The notes beneath the pieces are model-generated. The model saw only the letters and a program-made list of their open reading frames with translations. It made no database searches and had not been told where the DNA came from. Shown piece by piece: positions 21,909 through 36,200 of a stretch of 64,000 nt of DNA. The DNA comes from Asterias amurensis (lineage: Eukaryota; Echinodermata; Asteroidea; Forcipulatida; Asteriidae). The stretch spans positions 16,257,701 to 16,321,700 of the forward strand of contig NC_092662.1 of the NCBI RefSeq assembly GCF_032118995.1, read 5' to 3'. Within the stretch, counting starts at the first letter, position 1. The number at the start of each line of letters is the position of its first letter. Made by a program: the position numbers and the translations under genes.

Positions 21909-24287
21909 TGCTTGATTATCTTGTCTAACTCCCATTCAAAACAATGTAACCAAACCGAGGCTGGAAGGTAAAATAGTCTGGAACCAATGTCATAGAGCAC
22001 AAAAAGCAGCTAATAACAAACAAATTATGCTTACCAAAGGCCTTGAAATTTGCTCCTGAAGGGACACAGCAATTTCTCTCTGGTAAGAAGCACTTCTATG
22101 AGGAAAATATAAATTTGAATTGAAACTTTGCAAAGGGCACCAAGAAAATTGCTGTGGGTGTCGTGGGTTATGTCAAGGCCTGTTACCACAATAAGATTTA
22201 CCAGTCAAAAAATAATAATTGTGACCGTTTCTTGCTATTTTTTTGCTTAGCAGAAAAAGGTTGAGCACAATTTTCAGCTTAAGCAACTCTATGCAATTGG
22301 GGCCAGTGACTGATTTCACAAAGATCTAAGGCTAATCTATAAGTAAGGTGTGATGTCACAGTACAAATCACTATTGTAATACTGACAACTTATTTTAGTC
22401 GTAGTGCTTTGTGAAATCATGTAGGTCCATTTTTGGTTTAATGCCTTTGTACAAGGGGAACACAATAAAGCTGTTGGCATATTGCTAAACTTGAAACTAT
22501 CCCCAACAATGCAATTATCAATTTAACGCATTAGAAAGTTCCTACTCGGTAAAACTTACACCTGTCCATTTTGCCCAAAACTGATTTCAGCAGTGTAAAT
22601 AAAAGTAACAAATATTTAAAAATAAAACTCAACAAAAAGAAAACAAAATGAAAACATTTGTTTAGAGTTTTTAGCAATGTACATGTCTAAAGTTTAATTA
22701 TAATATTGTAACTATTTTGTACTCAAAGAATTAATTCAAACACAGGTATTTTTTCAAGCAATAGAGACTAAAATTTGTCAGATATCTGAAAAAGTTATTA
22801 AAACTGTTCAATAATTCACTTTAAAAAAACCTAAATTGTCGCTTGATCGAAAGCCCTTCTTATTTCACCCCCGGTTCTTTTCAGAACCGTCACAACTTGT
22901 AAGAGCGATGTATGTACATAGTGTTACCTGAAATCTTACTAGAAAGCTATATCAAAATTAAAGAAAAATGTAATAATTATAGAAAAACGATGTATGCATA
23001 AAAAAAGGCCATAATTATCATATATCACAATAATTGTAACATTTATGCTGATATTAACAAACATGATTTCAGCAACTCTGAAAAAAACACAATTATAAAA
23101 CTGCTTATTCTAGAGTTTGTTTATGTTTAACACTTTCAAATCAAGTCCCCACCCATTGTTATAATAGTATCGACCCATGCAGGGCTTGGAGACTGCAGGT
23201 TCTAGAACAGTTATTTACCTTTGGGCCAATTAACTCGGAACCTAAAACCTTTACAATTTAATAATACTACCTTTCTGATGTTTAAGTCTTGACTGAGATA
23301 AATCTAACCGCGTGTTTGTTCAAATAAAACAGTTTTTATGTTAACTTTGTAGAAAGCGCTAACTCATTTAGACTAATAAGTCTTTAGTAAACATCTTCAG
23401 CTTTGAGCCCTGCGATTTTGTAGAATTGACCCCAAATTCAAGTCATGTATTGCAACTTTGTCGTATCGGTTAAAGTCAAACAAAGAGTAGCCCCAGCTTT
23501 AACCACCTGTAATACATAACGTTGCCTTAAGGATCATCTATAAACGGTAAAATGTATAAAAATTAAAAAATTACTCACAAAATTTCAGGTAATGCACAAA
23601 TAATCTCTTCAAAACATGTCAACATTCTTTACAGTAACGGCGCATAAAAAGCCTTTTAGAAAGACTCTGCTAGGGTAAAAAACAAAAGGCCATTAAAAGT
23701 GTTTGCATTTATACCATATTAACCCAGTGGGAGACTATTGGTACGCTAGAAACTTAAAAGGTTAATACTTTGTTCTCAGTAATGTGCGCTTGCTCAGAAC
23801 TACGCAAACAATGGGAATCTACCTGGTAAGTCTGCTGCCACCTAGTGTTCCAAAGTCTGCCAGTCACCTAACTAACATCATCACAATAATCTTGGTTGTG
23901 CCATTTTGGGAGTCAACGCCCATATGTGTTATATACAGTATATTTTGCATTTTAGGCGACATGGCGTTTACACACTTATGATATTTTTCATACAAATTGA
24001 GGCCCAGTATGGTGGGCAAGGCATACAGTGCTTCAATGGTTGAAGAGTATTAAGCATGACGTTGAATTGAAGAGGTCAATAGGTCATCTTCAAAGGCCAG
24101 CAGCTTGTACAGCGACGTCCCATGGTCAACAGAAATCTTGATCAGATGAATCCTGTACAATATTTACATTTAATAAGCTTATATACACACTAGAATGATC
24201 AAGAATTCCTCGCAGTGAATTTTGTTTTGAAATTGTACAATCATTCCACAAAAATCTTCAAAAATGTTGGATTAAATCCATTTGACT
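21909..24287. other. FIRRM/ASPM convergent intergenic region with 3' UTRs
   Basis: The FIRRM 3' UTR probably runs to the AATAAA at 22464-22469. 22040-22200 holds a repeat piece with AAGGGCACCAAGAAAATTGC. 22500-24000 is AT-rich and shows no gene. 23820-23880 has CTGGTAAGTCTGCTGCCACC, shared with 47930-47960. The ASPM 3' UTR lies at the right end; a possible minus-strand ATTAAA signal is at about 24168. Confidence 0.6.
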
Positions 24288-27200
24288 TCACTTCAACTGC
24301 AAGACGTGCATGACAAAGTGACATGCCGCCAGCGGGTCTGTGATCTCTCTCATCTTGCCCCGCCCCAACACCCAGTCCGGCTGCACCCTGCGCACCTTCC
24401 GCGGTGTTGGCATACCGCTGACGTTGAGTGCGCTGGTATTCAGGAAGCTGCATGACATGGTGGACGTGTTGAGGCCCTTGGACTTGGCGAGTGCGCGCTT
24501 GGAGTCCATGCTGAACTTGCGCTCCGTGAGGCGGTTGATGCCGCTCAGTCTCTCTGTACTCTTGGGCGCTGACAGGACAATCTAAATGAAAAGGAAAACA
24601 ACAAATCACAAACTTCAACTCCAATTTGACCCAAAAGACTCAAACACTTCTGGTGATGAGTTATAACAGAAATGTTTTTTCAGAGCGCAACACGGCTGCT
24701 TCTAAGCTTGGACCTCCGTGAGGGCGCTCATAGGACTTGTGACATCATATGCAAGGGGTTTATTAGCACAAAAGAATTGGAGTGAGATACAACCTTGTGG
24801 ATCAGAGGAACTGTCGTTTACTGTGCAAGAGTCACCGAGTAGAAAAATTTCTGAAGACCTTGTTTGTATTTAGCTTCCTTTGGCCAAACTTTCAAAATTT
24901 GGGTCGTGAGAATGCCCCCCAGTTATAAAACATCCTGGAGAGAACCATGCTATTGTAAAGTGAATGAGGTATTGAGTAGCAATAAGACCAACCTTGGCTC
25001 GTCTGGCATCCTGACACAGTGTGCCCATCAGCATGCACACTTTGGAGAAGATCTGGGTGCCTTTCTCTCTGTACATCTGCATCAGGTCTAGCATGGTGCT
25101 GATGGAGTCGGGTGTCTCGAAGACAGCGTCAGCAGTCGGAGCGTACTAGGAACAAGACCAAAATGAAATGTTTAGCTTTTTGAGAATGCAATGTCTTCAT
25201 GTGAATCACTTTGTCTTAATAAACCCATACTCTTATTTCTCATAATGTATTTGTTTTCAAATAAAAAAATAAAAAAATAAAAAAAACAATATAAGTGAAG
25301 CTTGACTGGGTATTGGGCTCAATTTCTAGCTAAGCAAGCACTACAAAATTGTGCTAACCAGAATAAGGTTACCAGCTAAACTACCATGTCAAATTAACAA
25401 TCTGTCACTGGCATCCTGCTTACTTTCGCTTAGCAGAAAATGGTTAAGCAAACTTTTTCTGCTTAAAGCCTGGTTCATACTTCCTGGGAATGCGATGCAA
25501 AATTTGGTAACGCAACAATCGGTACGCGCTCCCTTTCCCTTTGTGACGCAATGAAATTCGCTTAGCACGAAGCAGTCGCAGGAAGTATGAACCGGGCTTA
25601 AGCATCTCTATGAAATTTGGCCCTGCTCTCGTCTTTGTCTAGTGAGAATCTTTATTCATAACTGCCTCCTATATAGCCTACAGGGTACATGACAACATAC
25701 CTTGGTCAAGTTGAGGAGGATGTCAACGCAGTACTTGATGATCTGCTTTGACGGTAGACTACGATTGCAGTTCTTGATCAGGGTGAAGATGACGGGAACA
25801 CCTTGGCCTTCCACTAAACGCTCGCAACATGTTGCAGACAGTCGCGTCGCAATTTCTAAAAGAGAATCAAGGAATTGTGTGTTGTTATATGATGAAACAG
25901 CGGAATGAAAACAGTTTTGATAAGGTCACTGTAGTGTTGTCTTAAACATTATGATGCAATTTTTGATGCTTTTAAATTTAACTCTCCTACTGTCGATGAC
26001 CAATCAATATCATCCACTGTGGTTCATGAAAGATAGCTAAACTATGCCAGCCTGCAATGTGATAACAAGTGGTGAATGCATCCACACAGTACACAGTCAA
26101 CCCTCCTACTGTCTGACCATTCAATATCATCCACTCTGGTTTATGAATGATAGGTAAACTATGCCAGCCTGCAATATGATATCCTAAATAGAAGGGGTTC
26201 ACCACTATTATTATTGCTGATTAAAGACAAGAGATTAGCCAAATATACAGATATACCTCCACACCCTACGCCCATTTTTTTTACAGCAAAGTCACACAGA
26301 ACTTTAACCACATATTTTGAAGTGAAAATTCGGGGAAAATAGACAAAATCTGATAAATTCTCATACGTGATGAGAGCATACCTAAGCTGATGAGAGCCTC
26401 CAGCAGCCAGGACACCTGTCTGTACTGAAGCAGGTAGTCCAGAGCAGACGTCATTCTATTGCACAGTTTCTTCTCCTCTGTGGCAGCACTGTTGGCTTTC
26501 ATGCACCGGGCACGGACAGCGGCGATCTTCTTATCTTTAGTGCTGCGGCGTACATGATGGCCGCGCCAAACAGCCTATGGAGGGGGAAAGCCAGAAAAAG
26601 TTGTCATTCATTAGTTTTTAAATGCGTCAAGAGATTTGGAAAATCTATTCTCATCCGGATAATCTACATGATGGTTCAGTAATGAGACTGCATGAAAATT
26701 GTTAATTGGATAAGTTTCCTCTTGATGCGAGTACAAAGCCCACTGAATTTACAGAACGTGTACATTTAAGAGGTTACAAATGCTCTACATCAATTCAAAT
26801 TGAAATGTGAAGTTGTTGACATACACTTTCGTCAGTTTTGCCTCTTCCAAAAATATCTTAAGGCAATTTTGAATTTGGAGCCAACTACTTCATCAAATTT
26901 TGAATTTGGAGCCAAGTGGCGAATTGACAAATTTCCTGACTTGAAAACAAATCTAGCAGAAACCTCATGAGAAAACTAGAGGAAATTGAACTCTCCGTAC
27001 CTGTATTATTAGAGCAGCAGCTTTCATCTTCTTGACGTACTGCCTGGCAAGCCAAACTCTAGCCTGAGTCTGGACTCGTACTGCCGCAGCGTTCCTGTAG
27101 GCCTGGTGCTGCCGGACACAGCGCTGCAGCGAAATCACTCCACGTCTGAGCTTCAAGAATTTAAGGCGTTGAAGCTTGGCTCGCATCCACATCTGTCAAA

Positions 27201-30200
27201 GTAAATAAAGTCAAGTTGTATAATTTAATAAAGACCGAACTGCCCGAGTCTGTTTTATGCACAGATAGTATTTTGTGGCGTGTTGTGGTTCAGCAGTCAA
27301 ACAGACTGGACTCAAGCTCTGGTGTTTCTGATCAGCAGAATGTGGGTTCAAGTCCTTGCCTTAAGCAAGACACTTTACCATTATTGCCTCATTCTTTGGT
27401 TTGACATCACTAACACCACACCCCAGCTACACACCCCCCCCCCTCCCTAAATGAAATAATAAAAACAGCAACAAAATGTGTCATTAGAGATAGTCATTAC
27501 ATGGTGTTACCAATAGTCATTACATGGTGTTACCGCAAACCTTTCTATATTGAATTGATGTTATAATTACCTGTATAGTAAAAATGGAATTCATTTTCTC
27601 TTTGGCGGCTTGTCTCATCTTGTACATCCGATAGACACGCTGGAGGCGGATTGCTGACAGATGATAAACGACAACGTAGGAGAACTTCTCAAGCTGGCCT
27701 TGTCGGATTTGTCTCTTGGCCTAGACAAAGGGTTGTAAGAGAAGTAATACTATTAATGTGCCCAAAAGTTGGGAAAAAAACGACTTTGCAAACTCCAAAC
27801 TTGGTTTTTAATGATTTCTTCCTTAGAGCCGGGTACAAATTGTGCCTGCAGGAAACCCAGGGTCTGCGGCTTTTTTGTAAATTTGATGTCACAAGATATA
27901 TGGTCTGTACATTTGATTGGACAGGGTGAAAATAAAACATGTTTATTTCTAACTTAACTAAAAAAATTCTCACCTCAATATTTCTTCGCATTACAAATCC
28001 TCTGTAGTGGCTTTGGATACACACTGCAGCTTGCCAGTTCCTCCTCCTCACGGTGCACTCTCGCCGTGCGATCATCCCCCTTGCATGAGCTTGCAGCAAG
28101 AGGGCACTGTTTCTCACCATCTGGAATCGTCTCTCCTGAATGTAACCCCTGTACACAGACTGTATCCTCACCGCTGCTCGGATCCTCCTTGCAATCTCCC
28201 TGGCTTGGTTACCGCGTGCGAATGACTGTATCACGATGACAGCTTCACGTATGGCGAGGTACTCCATTCGCTGAGAATGCATCAATCTCAATGCGCGATA
28301 TCTCATCTGGACGACTTGAGTGGCCTGCCTCATGGAGACGTAGTCTTGCCTCACCTGTCGACCCTTGAAGTGAGCTCTAATTTTGTCAGCAGCATTCTGA
28401 AGCGCGACGTACTTGCGCCGCTGGATTACCATCTTGTATTGGGATTGGATTTTGACAGCAGCTCTCAACCTAGTCGTGAGTCTGCGGGCGCACTGACCAC
28501 GATACTGGGCCTGAATTATGATGGCTGCTTGACGGAGCGTTTCAAAATCCTGACGCTGTTGCCTGCCGACAGCAGCAGCCCTGAAGTACTTCTGAAGAGT
28601 TTTAGTTGCCCGGGTGATTTTCTTGTACTCCTTGACGGCACAGTAACCTCTGTAAGCTGCTTGAAGTGTGACGACAGCCTGCTGAATTTTATGAAAGGAC
28701 TTTCTTGCCACAAAACCCCTGAAAGCAGACTGAATTCTAACGGCAGATGACTGTTGCTTGAGATACCATTCGCGGACTGCCTGGCCTTCTCTGGCTGCCC
28801 TGTACCTCTCTTGAAGAACTACAGCAGCATGCTTCAACTGAAGGTACCTCTCCCTTTCACGCTTTCCTCTTACGTGCGCTTGAACTGACACCGTCGCCTT
28901 CTTCAGCAACTGGAACTCACTCCTCTTGGTGAATCCTCGGAAATACTTTTGGATGGTTCTAGCGGCACGAATCTGCTTGGCAAGCTGTCTGGAGACTCTA
29001 CCACGCCGATAGGCTTGGATTGTGATGACTGCTCCACGCATGATGTGGTAGTTCCGAGTGGCTTTCAGCTGAAGGAGATGTGCTCTGTATCGCCTCTGCA
29101 CAGCAACTGTTGCTTGTCTGGTTACTTGGTATGCAACTCTCTGTCTCATTCCCCTGTAGAATGCCTGGATAGTTGTCGCCGCCGTCTTCATAGCAATGAA
29201 ACCCTGCCTTGTAGTATAGGCTCTATACACAGCTTGGATTGTTACTGCAGCTTGGAGCTGTGCTTGGTACTCTCTGCAGGCATTCTTCATCAGAAGCCGA
29301 GCTCTGTATCGTGTCTGGAGGATGATTGCAGCCTTCTTCATGGCGACGAAAGCATTTCTCTGTCTGTATGCTCTGCAAGCAGCTTGTATTGTAGTTACTG
29401 CCTGTTTCATCTCGATATACCTACATCTGACGGTGAAACCTTTAAACACAGCCTGAATGGTTATAGCTGCACCACGTTTGATGGAGTAAGCTCTCATGGC
29501 TTGACGTCTCAAGATGTTCGCTCTGTACCTCTCCTGAACAACCACTGTAGACCTCTTCAATAGCTTATAAGCTTCGCGTTGTTGCTTGCACCTGTATGCA
29601 GCCTGGACTCTGATTGCCGCTTGCTTCAGGGTAGCATAGTTTCGTCTTTGTACACAACCTCTATAAGTAGCCTGAATTTTAACCACACACTGTCTAGTCA
29701 GCAAGAAGTCCCTTCTTGTTGATTTGGTTACAAGGTGACCACGATAGAATTGCTGAATTACCACGGTGGACTTGATCACTTGGAGATACTGTTTGCGAGC
29801 CATGTACATTCGACACTGTGACTGGATAAGAACAGTTGCTTCCTTGAGCTTGGCGTACTCCTGAGTCGCCACATGCATTCTGTACACAGATTGGATGAGC
29901 CGTGCAGACCGATGTTCTCTCACAATTCGGCGGGCGACATTTCCCCTATAGACAGACTGCAAGACAATAGCAGCCATCTTCAAGGAAGTATACTTGAGGT
30001 GTTGAGCAGTAGCCAGTCTTGTGGCTCTCCAGTACTTCTGTATTACGCAGGCAGCCCCTTTAGTTTTCAAGAACCGAACATGGGTATAATGTGACTTGAA
30101 GTTGCACTGGATTCGAGTGGCAGCAGCGTGTAGTTTCTGGATTTGCCGGCGGACAAGGAAACCCTTCACGCATGCTTGGACTGTGATGCAAGCACCCCGG

Positions 30201-33200
30201 TAGACATGATATTCTGTTTGAGACTTCTGTGCAAGTCTTGTTGCCCTGTACCTTCTCTGGATTGTAATTGAAGCCATGTAGAGCTCAATGTACTTGTTGT
30301 GGGTTTGGAGCATACGCACAAGCGACTGAATCTTGATTGCTGCTTGCCTCTGGTTTTGGTATAGCTGCTTCATGACGTGCATTCTGTAGTATGACTGAAT
30401 AATCCTAGCAGAGCAATGCTCTAATGCCACACGTCGCCCAACTCTACCTCGGAAGGCGGACTGTAAGACTACGGCAGCTTCCTTCAAATTGATGAAGTCT
30501 TGATGAACTTGTTGAGAAAGTTTGGTAGCCCTCCAATGACTCTGAAGAATAACTGCAGCATCTCTTAGCTTGTTGTACTTCAGGCTAGCAGAAAAGGCTC
30601 GATAAGTCTTCTGGATTTGAGTGGCAGCTTTGTGTACTTTGCTCATTTCTTGGCGTACTAAGCACCCACGAACCCAAGCCTGCACAGTGATGCAAGCACC
30701 ACGGTAGATCTGATAGTTCAGTTGCTCAACCTGTGCCTGCTTCTTGGCTCGATACCTGATCTGAAAGGTAGCAGCAGCCTGTCTCAGCTTTGTGTAGTTA
30801 CTGTGAGCCTGATGCATACGTACTAGAGACTGAATCTTGATTGCTGCTTGCCTCTGGTTTTGGTATAGCTGCTTCATAACGTGCATTCTGTAGTATGACT
30901 GAATAATCCTTGCAGAGCGATGCTCAATAGCCACTTGACGCCCAACTTTACCTCGGAAAGCAGACTGGAAGACTACGGCAGCTTCCTTCAAATTGATGTA
31001 GTCTTGATGAACTTGTTGAGACAGTTTGGTAGCCCTCCAATGACTCTGAAGAATTACTGCAGCGTCTCTTAGCTTGTTGTACTTCAGGCTAGCAGAGAAG
31101 GCTCGGTAAGTCTTCTGGATTTGAGTGGCAGCTTTGTGTAATTTGCTCATCTCTTGGCGTACTAAGAACCCACGAACCCAAGCCTGCACAGTGATGCAAG
31201 CACCACGGTAGATCTGATACCTGAGACACTCAGCCTGTGCCTGCCTCTGGGCACGATACCTGATCTGGATTATCACAGTCGCTTGTTTGAGGTTGGTGAA
31301 GTTGCTTCGCACTTGGTACATGCGTACAGCAGACTGGATTTTGACAGCAGCCTGCTTTTGGTTCAAGAAGCTACGTCTTGCCACCAAACCACGATATGCT
31401 GACTGGATGATGACAGCAGAGCTTTTCAGGCTCACATACTCCTTGACTGTGTGTTTTCCCAAAAGATAAGCCCTGGTATACTTCTGTAGACAGAGAGTTG
31501 CCTCTCGCAATGTGTTGTAACTGTGTCTGTCCCTGTATGCCTTGTATGATGTCTGAATCTGGACGGCAGCCCTGTGCTTTGCGGCCATCTGCCTCCGCAC
31601 CGAAAAACCTCTGAACAGAGCTTGAAGAGTGATGATGCCATTTCGTTGGTGATGGTACTCTTTCATCTGTCGATCTCCACTCTGCTTAGCTCTGAATCTT
31701 CTCTGCATAACCACCGCAGCTCCTTGGATAGTCAAATACCGCTTCCTCAAGATGTACATGCGAATGTAAGACTGAATCCCAATGCAAGATTGTCTCAGTT
31801 GAGTGTATCTTCGTCTGGTGAATGCTGCACGACAATGAGACTGTATTAACACAATGGTCGATCTGAACTTCAAGAACTCATTACGAGTAGCCTTTCCAAC
31901 CAGATAAGCCCTTGTGTGTCTCTGTAGACTAAGAGTAGCTGCTCTGATGGCCAGGTAGTGTTTCTGTTCCCTGTGCATCTTCCACACTGACTGGATGCTC
32001 ACTGCGGCCTGAACCTGCTGGGCAAGTTGTCTACGGACTAGAACTCCCCTCCTCCATGCCTGGAGTGTGATGATAGCTCCTCTCTGAATGTTGTACTCCC
32101 TCAGCTGCCGACTGCCTTCCTGTCTGGCACGGAACTGCTGCTGCAAGACCAATACGGAACTTCTCAGGGTCTTGTAGGACTTCTGTTCCCTGTGCATCTT
32201 CCAGACTGACTGGATACTCACTGCAGCCTGAGCCAGCTGAGCAAGTTGTCTACGGACGAGAACTCCCCTCCTCCATGCCTGGAGTGTGATGATGGCTCCT
32301 CTCTTAATGTTGTACTCCCTTAGCTGCCGACTGCCTTCCTGTCTGGCACGGAAATGCTGCTGCAAGACCAAGACAGAACATCTAAGAGCCTTGTAGGTTT
32401 TCTTTGCAGTATATCCACGATAACAAGCCTGAATGAAAGTGCAGGCTCTTTTCTGATGGAGAAAAATTCTACGATGGATGAAGCATCGTACAAGGGCCTG
32501 TGCTTTTACAACACTTCGAAGGTATCCAGCACGGCGTCTGGCAATCAAACCTCTGTAGAATGACTGAAGGGTGACGGCGGCTTCTCGAAGCTTCAAGAAT
32601 TCTTCTTGGACGGCTCTAGAGTACACAATGGACCTCCAGTATCTTTGGATTTCAAGGGTTGCAGCCTGAATCTGAAGATACCTTTTACGCGCTAGGTGTG
32701 CTCGGAATTGAGTCTGTATTGCTATGGCAGAAGAACGTTTCTCCAAGTACAGACGTCTGCAGGAGAAACCTCTGAAGGCGGACTGAAGAGTGATGCAAGC
32801 ATCACGCTGACGGATGAACTCCATACGCTGTTTATGGCCAGCACAGTTGGCTCTGAACTGCAGCTGCACTGCGACAGCAGCTTGGCGCAATTGGATAAAG
32901 TTGCATCTCTCCCTGTGGCATCTGACTGCAGCTTGTACAGTAATCACGGCCTGTCGCTTCTGAAGGTAGAGTCTGCGAGCAATGAAGCAGCGCACGGCAG
33001 ATTGAATGACGATAGCCTTCAAGGTTCTCTGATAGAGCCTTCTAGCCAAGAAACCTCGAACATACGACTGCAAAGACAGAAAAATAAAAGTTTTGAGTTA
33101 ACATTGTCTACATCTGGTGACATTGTCATCCTATCAAGTGACTCATAACATTTTAATCGGGTGACCTAGGAAAAATTTACTAGATAAGGATTTGAACTTG

Positions 33201-36200
33201 AACAAAATTTAGAGAAAAGTGAGACCACTAATTAGGGGTGGATAACTCAGTTGGTCGATTGCCAGTACATTTATCCGGAGGTTGCAAGGGAGAAGCAATG
33301 GTTTTTAAGAAGAGAATTACTGTAAATCAAGGTGCAACGAACATTATGATGAAAGTAAAACCTGACGAACCTGTAATGAGGTGGCAGCTTCATTTCTCTC
33401 CTGCTCCATCTTGGCTTGTCTCAGTCGCTGCACCTCTCGGCAGGCTAGCACCTGACGTCTAAACCCTTGCAGTCTGATGACCGCACTCAGCAAATGCTGG
33501 TGACGTTGTCTTGTAAGGAATGAGCGTGCTGCCTGTTGGATTGTCACGGCTGCAGCATGTTGTGCCTACAGATCAGTTTTAATAGTTTTAATTGTGGTAT
33601 AAAAGCGTGGGAAGATCACCTCAAATAAATCAGAGGTTTTATAAGTTACATTTTAAACTGCAAGACTGCAAATAACAAATGGAAAAAGAGAAAAGTGTTG
33701 TAGTGGCACTGTCAAAATCAATTGTAAATCGTAGTGGCTCAATCAAATTACTTTGAAAAAATCTTTGAAAAATCTTAATATTTAGATTGCCTTAATAGAG
33801 AAGACCAACTTTACTAAATGCACACGACCGCTTTTATTTTGATAAAGTTTGATGCAAGCTTTTGAATGAGTGATTCTTCATACCTGTCTATGTTTGCGTA
33901 ACTGACGTAGTCTGTAGGCTCGATACACCATCTGTATAGTGCGAGCTGCTCTGGCCTCTGTGCGGAGATCCAAAAGTCTTGCGCATAAATAAGACACATA
34001 AGTGATGACAACCTGAGGTGATAGAAATATACAAACTTTGATTACCAAATCACAGAAACAAGCATAATCGGTTCAAACACAAATGTCAGTCTGCAAATAT
34101 TCAACCCAAAAAAATGAATAAATAAAAATTGTTAAAAATCTGCAAGGGGGGTGTGCAAAGGATCTTGCAATGACATCTAGCAAGTGTCATCAGCAAACAG
34201 TGTTGTTTTTTCTATGATTATTGTTCAATTGTTTTGAGTAAAAAGTCTGCCACCTACTGCCCCAATGGCTATGGTGCCATTTGCAAATTTACAATTTCCT
34301 TGTCAAAGCACCCTTACCACAGGGTAGTTATTCTGCCCCCTTCAAGAGCAAAGTTCAAAAGCTGAAATAACATTGTTTGAGGCTGAAATTTGAATGAAGC
34401 TAATGAAACCTGGCTAGTACCTTTTCATCAGGGATGGTGTTGGACATCTCTGCAGATTTCACCACTCCGGGTACTCCGCCGAGTTCAGACACATGATTGT
34501 AGAGCAGCTTGAAGTTCTCCCTCTCATTGCTTAGTAGCTTATCATGCTCTCCTGGCTTGCCAGTACCTGGGTAGAATTCAATGTTAAGTCAGATTTGAAA
34601 CTAAAGCACAGTGTATACAACAAATAAGAAAAAGAAGGCAAACCATAAATGGGAAAAAACCATGACTAGAAATTTCACACTTAACGCCATTCGGTGTGAA
34701 CTCAGCATTAAATCTTTACAGGCAATGGCAAAAATTTCCAATGCGTCTGGCGTAAATACCGCTTGGCCGTGTGGAAAAAAATTCGAGCGGATGCGACCAG
34801 AAGCCAAGACCCAAATTGCGCATAAAGATGGTGTCTGTCGGACTACAACCGGGACTCAAACCCACACTCTGCTGATCTGAAAAACCAGGGCTTGAATTTG
34901 CTGCTCTTAACCACAAGACAACATGGCAAAAAGTGACTGTCTATATGTGACTTCACAGGTTCTAGATTCTTGTCCAACAAGAGTGTAAACTGCAGTGTTG
35001 TGTTGTAATGGGAATGGACAGGATAAGTCTGCGAACTTGAATGAATTCTACACTTGACTTACTGGGGCTGTAGACGCTGGACCAAGTCCCATCAAAGCTA
35101 TCGTCATTCCCACTGTCCAGTGCCTCATCACGTCTCTGATACTGTGTCTGAGTGGTGTCCTGACGTATTAACTCTAGCGGCAGGAGGGACGGGTGGTAGT
35201 GGTGGACCAGGTAGCATAGGGCCCGACCGTCTGAGAAGGCAACAGTGAAATTCTCAACCTGCAAAAACAAAGAGATACCAAGTCAGAATTCTCCTTATAA
35301 CTGCGATCCGCTAGTCAAAATTCTCTCTCAGTGGTCTGGCTGGATGGTTCAGTTTTAAAAGATCCTTTAAAATGCAAAGTCTAGACCAGTGGACAAAAAT
35401 TGGCAGATGAGTGAAAAAACAAGCCAGTATTGACCCACTGGCTAGGACAAACTATGTAACTATGTAAACAACAAAACATTATGTGCTCATAAAACGTTAT
35501 TTATAAATGTTAGTGTGAGTAGAATTCACCTTCACTTTAATAAAATGTTTGGGTAAACATTACATTTCAACATTTCTTATATAAACAGAGCGCCCCTTAC
35601 AAAAGGAAAATTGTTGTGTCCCTTCAGGAGCGAAGTACACGACCTACTGATTTAAAGAAACAAAATCCTAAAAAAATTATAAAAATCTTACAGATCACAG
35701 ACCCTGGCACTCCTATTGTTTAAACTTCTTACCTTGAGGTCGTAGAAAGAGCAGACCACCTGACACCACTTGAGCAGTAGACTCAGCCGACCACTCTTGA
35801 AGTAGACATTGGGCTCGTTGGAGTCTCGTCTCCCATCCATCAGGTTTGACCCCATCAGGGTGTTGGTCAAGGAGAGCCTTGAGAGGGCGCTAAGATGCTT
35901 CTGAAGACGTAGGTTCTTACGTAGGAAGGTGATCTCCTCTTTGAGCTGCTGCTCGTTTAGGAGGAGGCCAATCTGTTAGGAGATGACGATCATAGGTAAA
36001 GAACTTGAACAGATTGGAAAATATCTGAATTAAATATTTTTACCAAAGTATGTTATAATTAGTATCAAATCCTGGTGCTTATTATAAGAATGTTTGTCTT
36101 TATTTTGTCGAGTCCGGGTTTCATTTTGGTGACGAAATTTTCTTAAAGATTTGACTCAAGAATTTCCCAAAAGATCTGAAATAAGTACTGCTTAAAATTT

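Noticed and set aside
28277-33148. Several long open frames on the plus strand opposite the ASPM IQ exon (for example 28277-28750, 28949-29563, 32696-33148)
   Set aside because: They mirror the repeated IQ codons on the other strand, have no similarity to known proteins and lack splice or start support.
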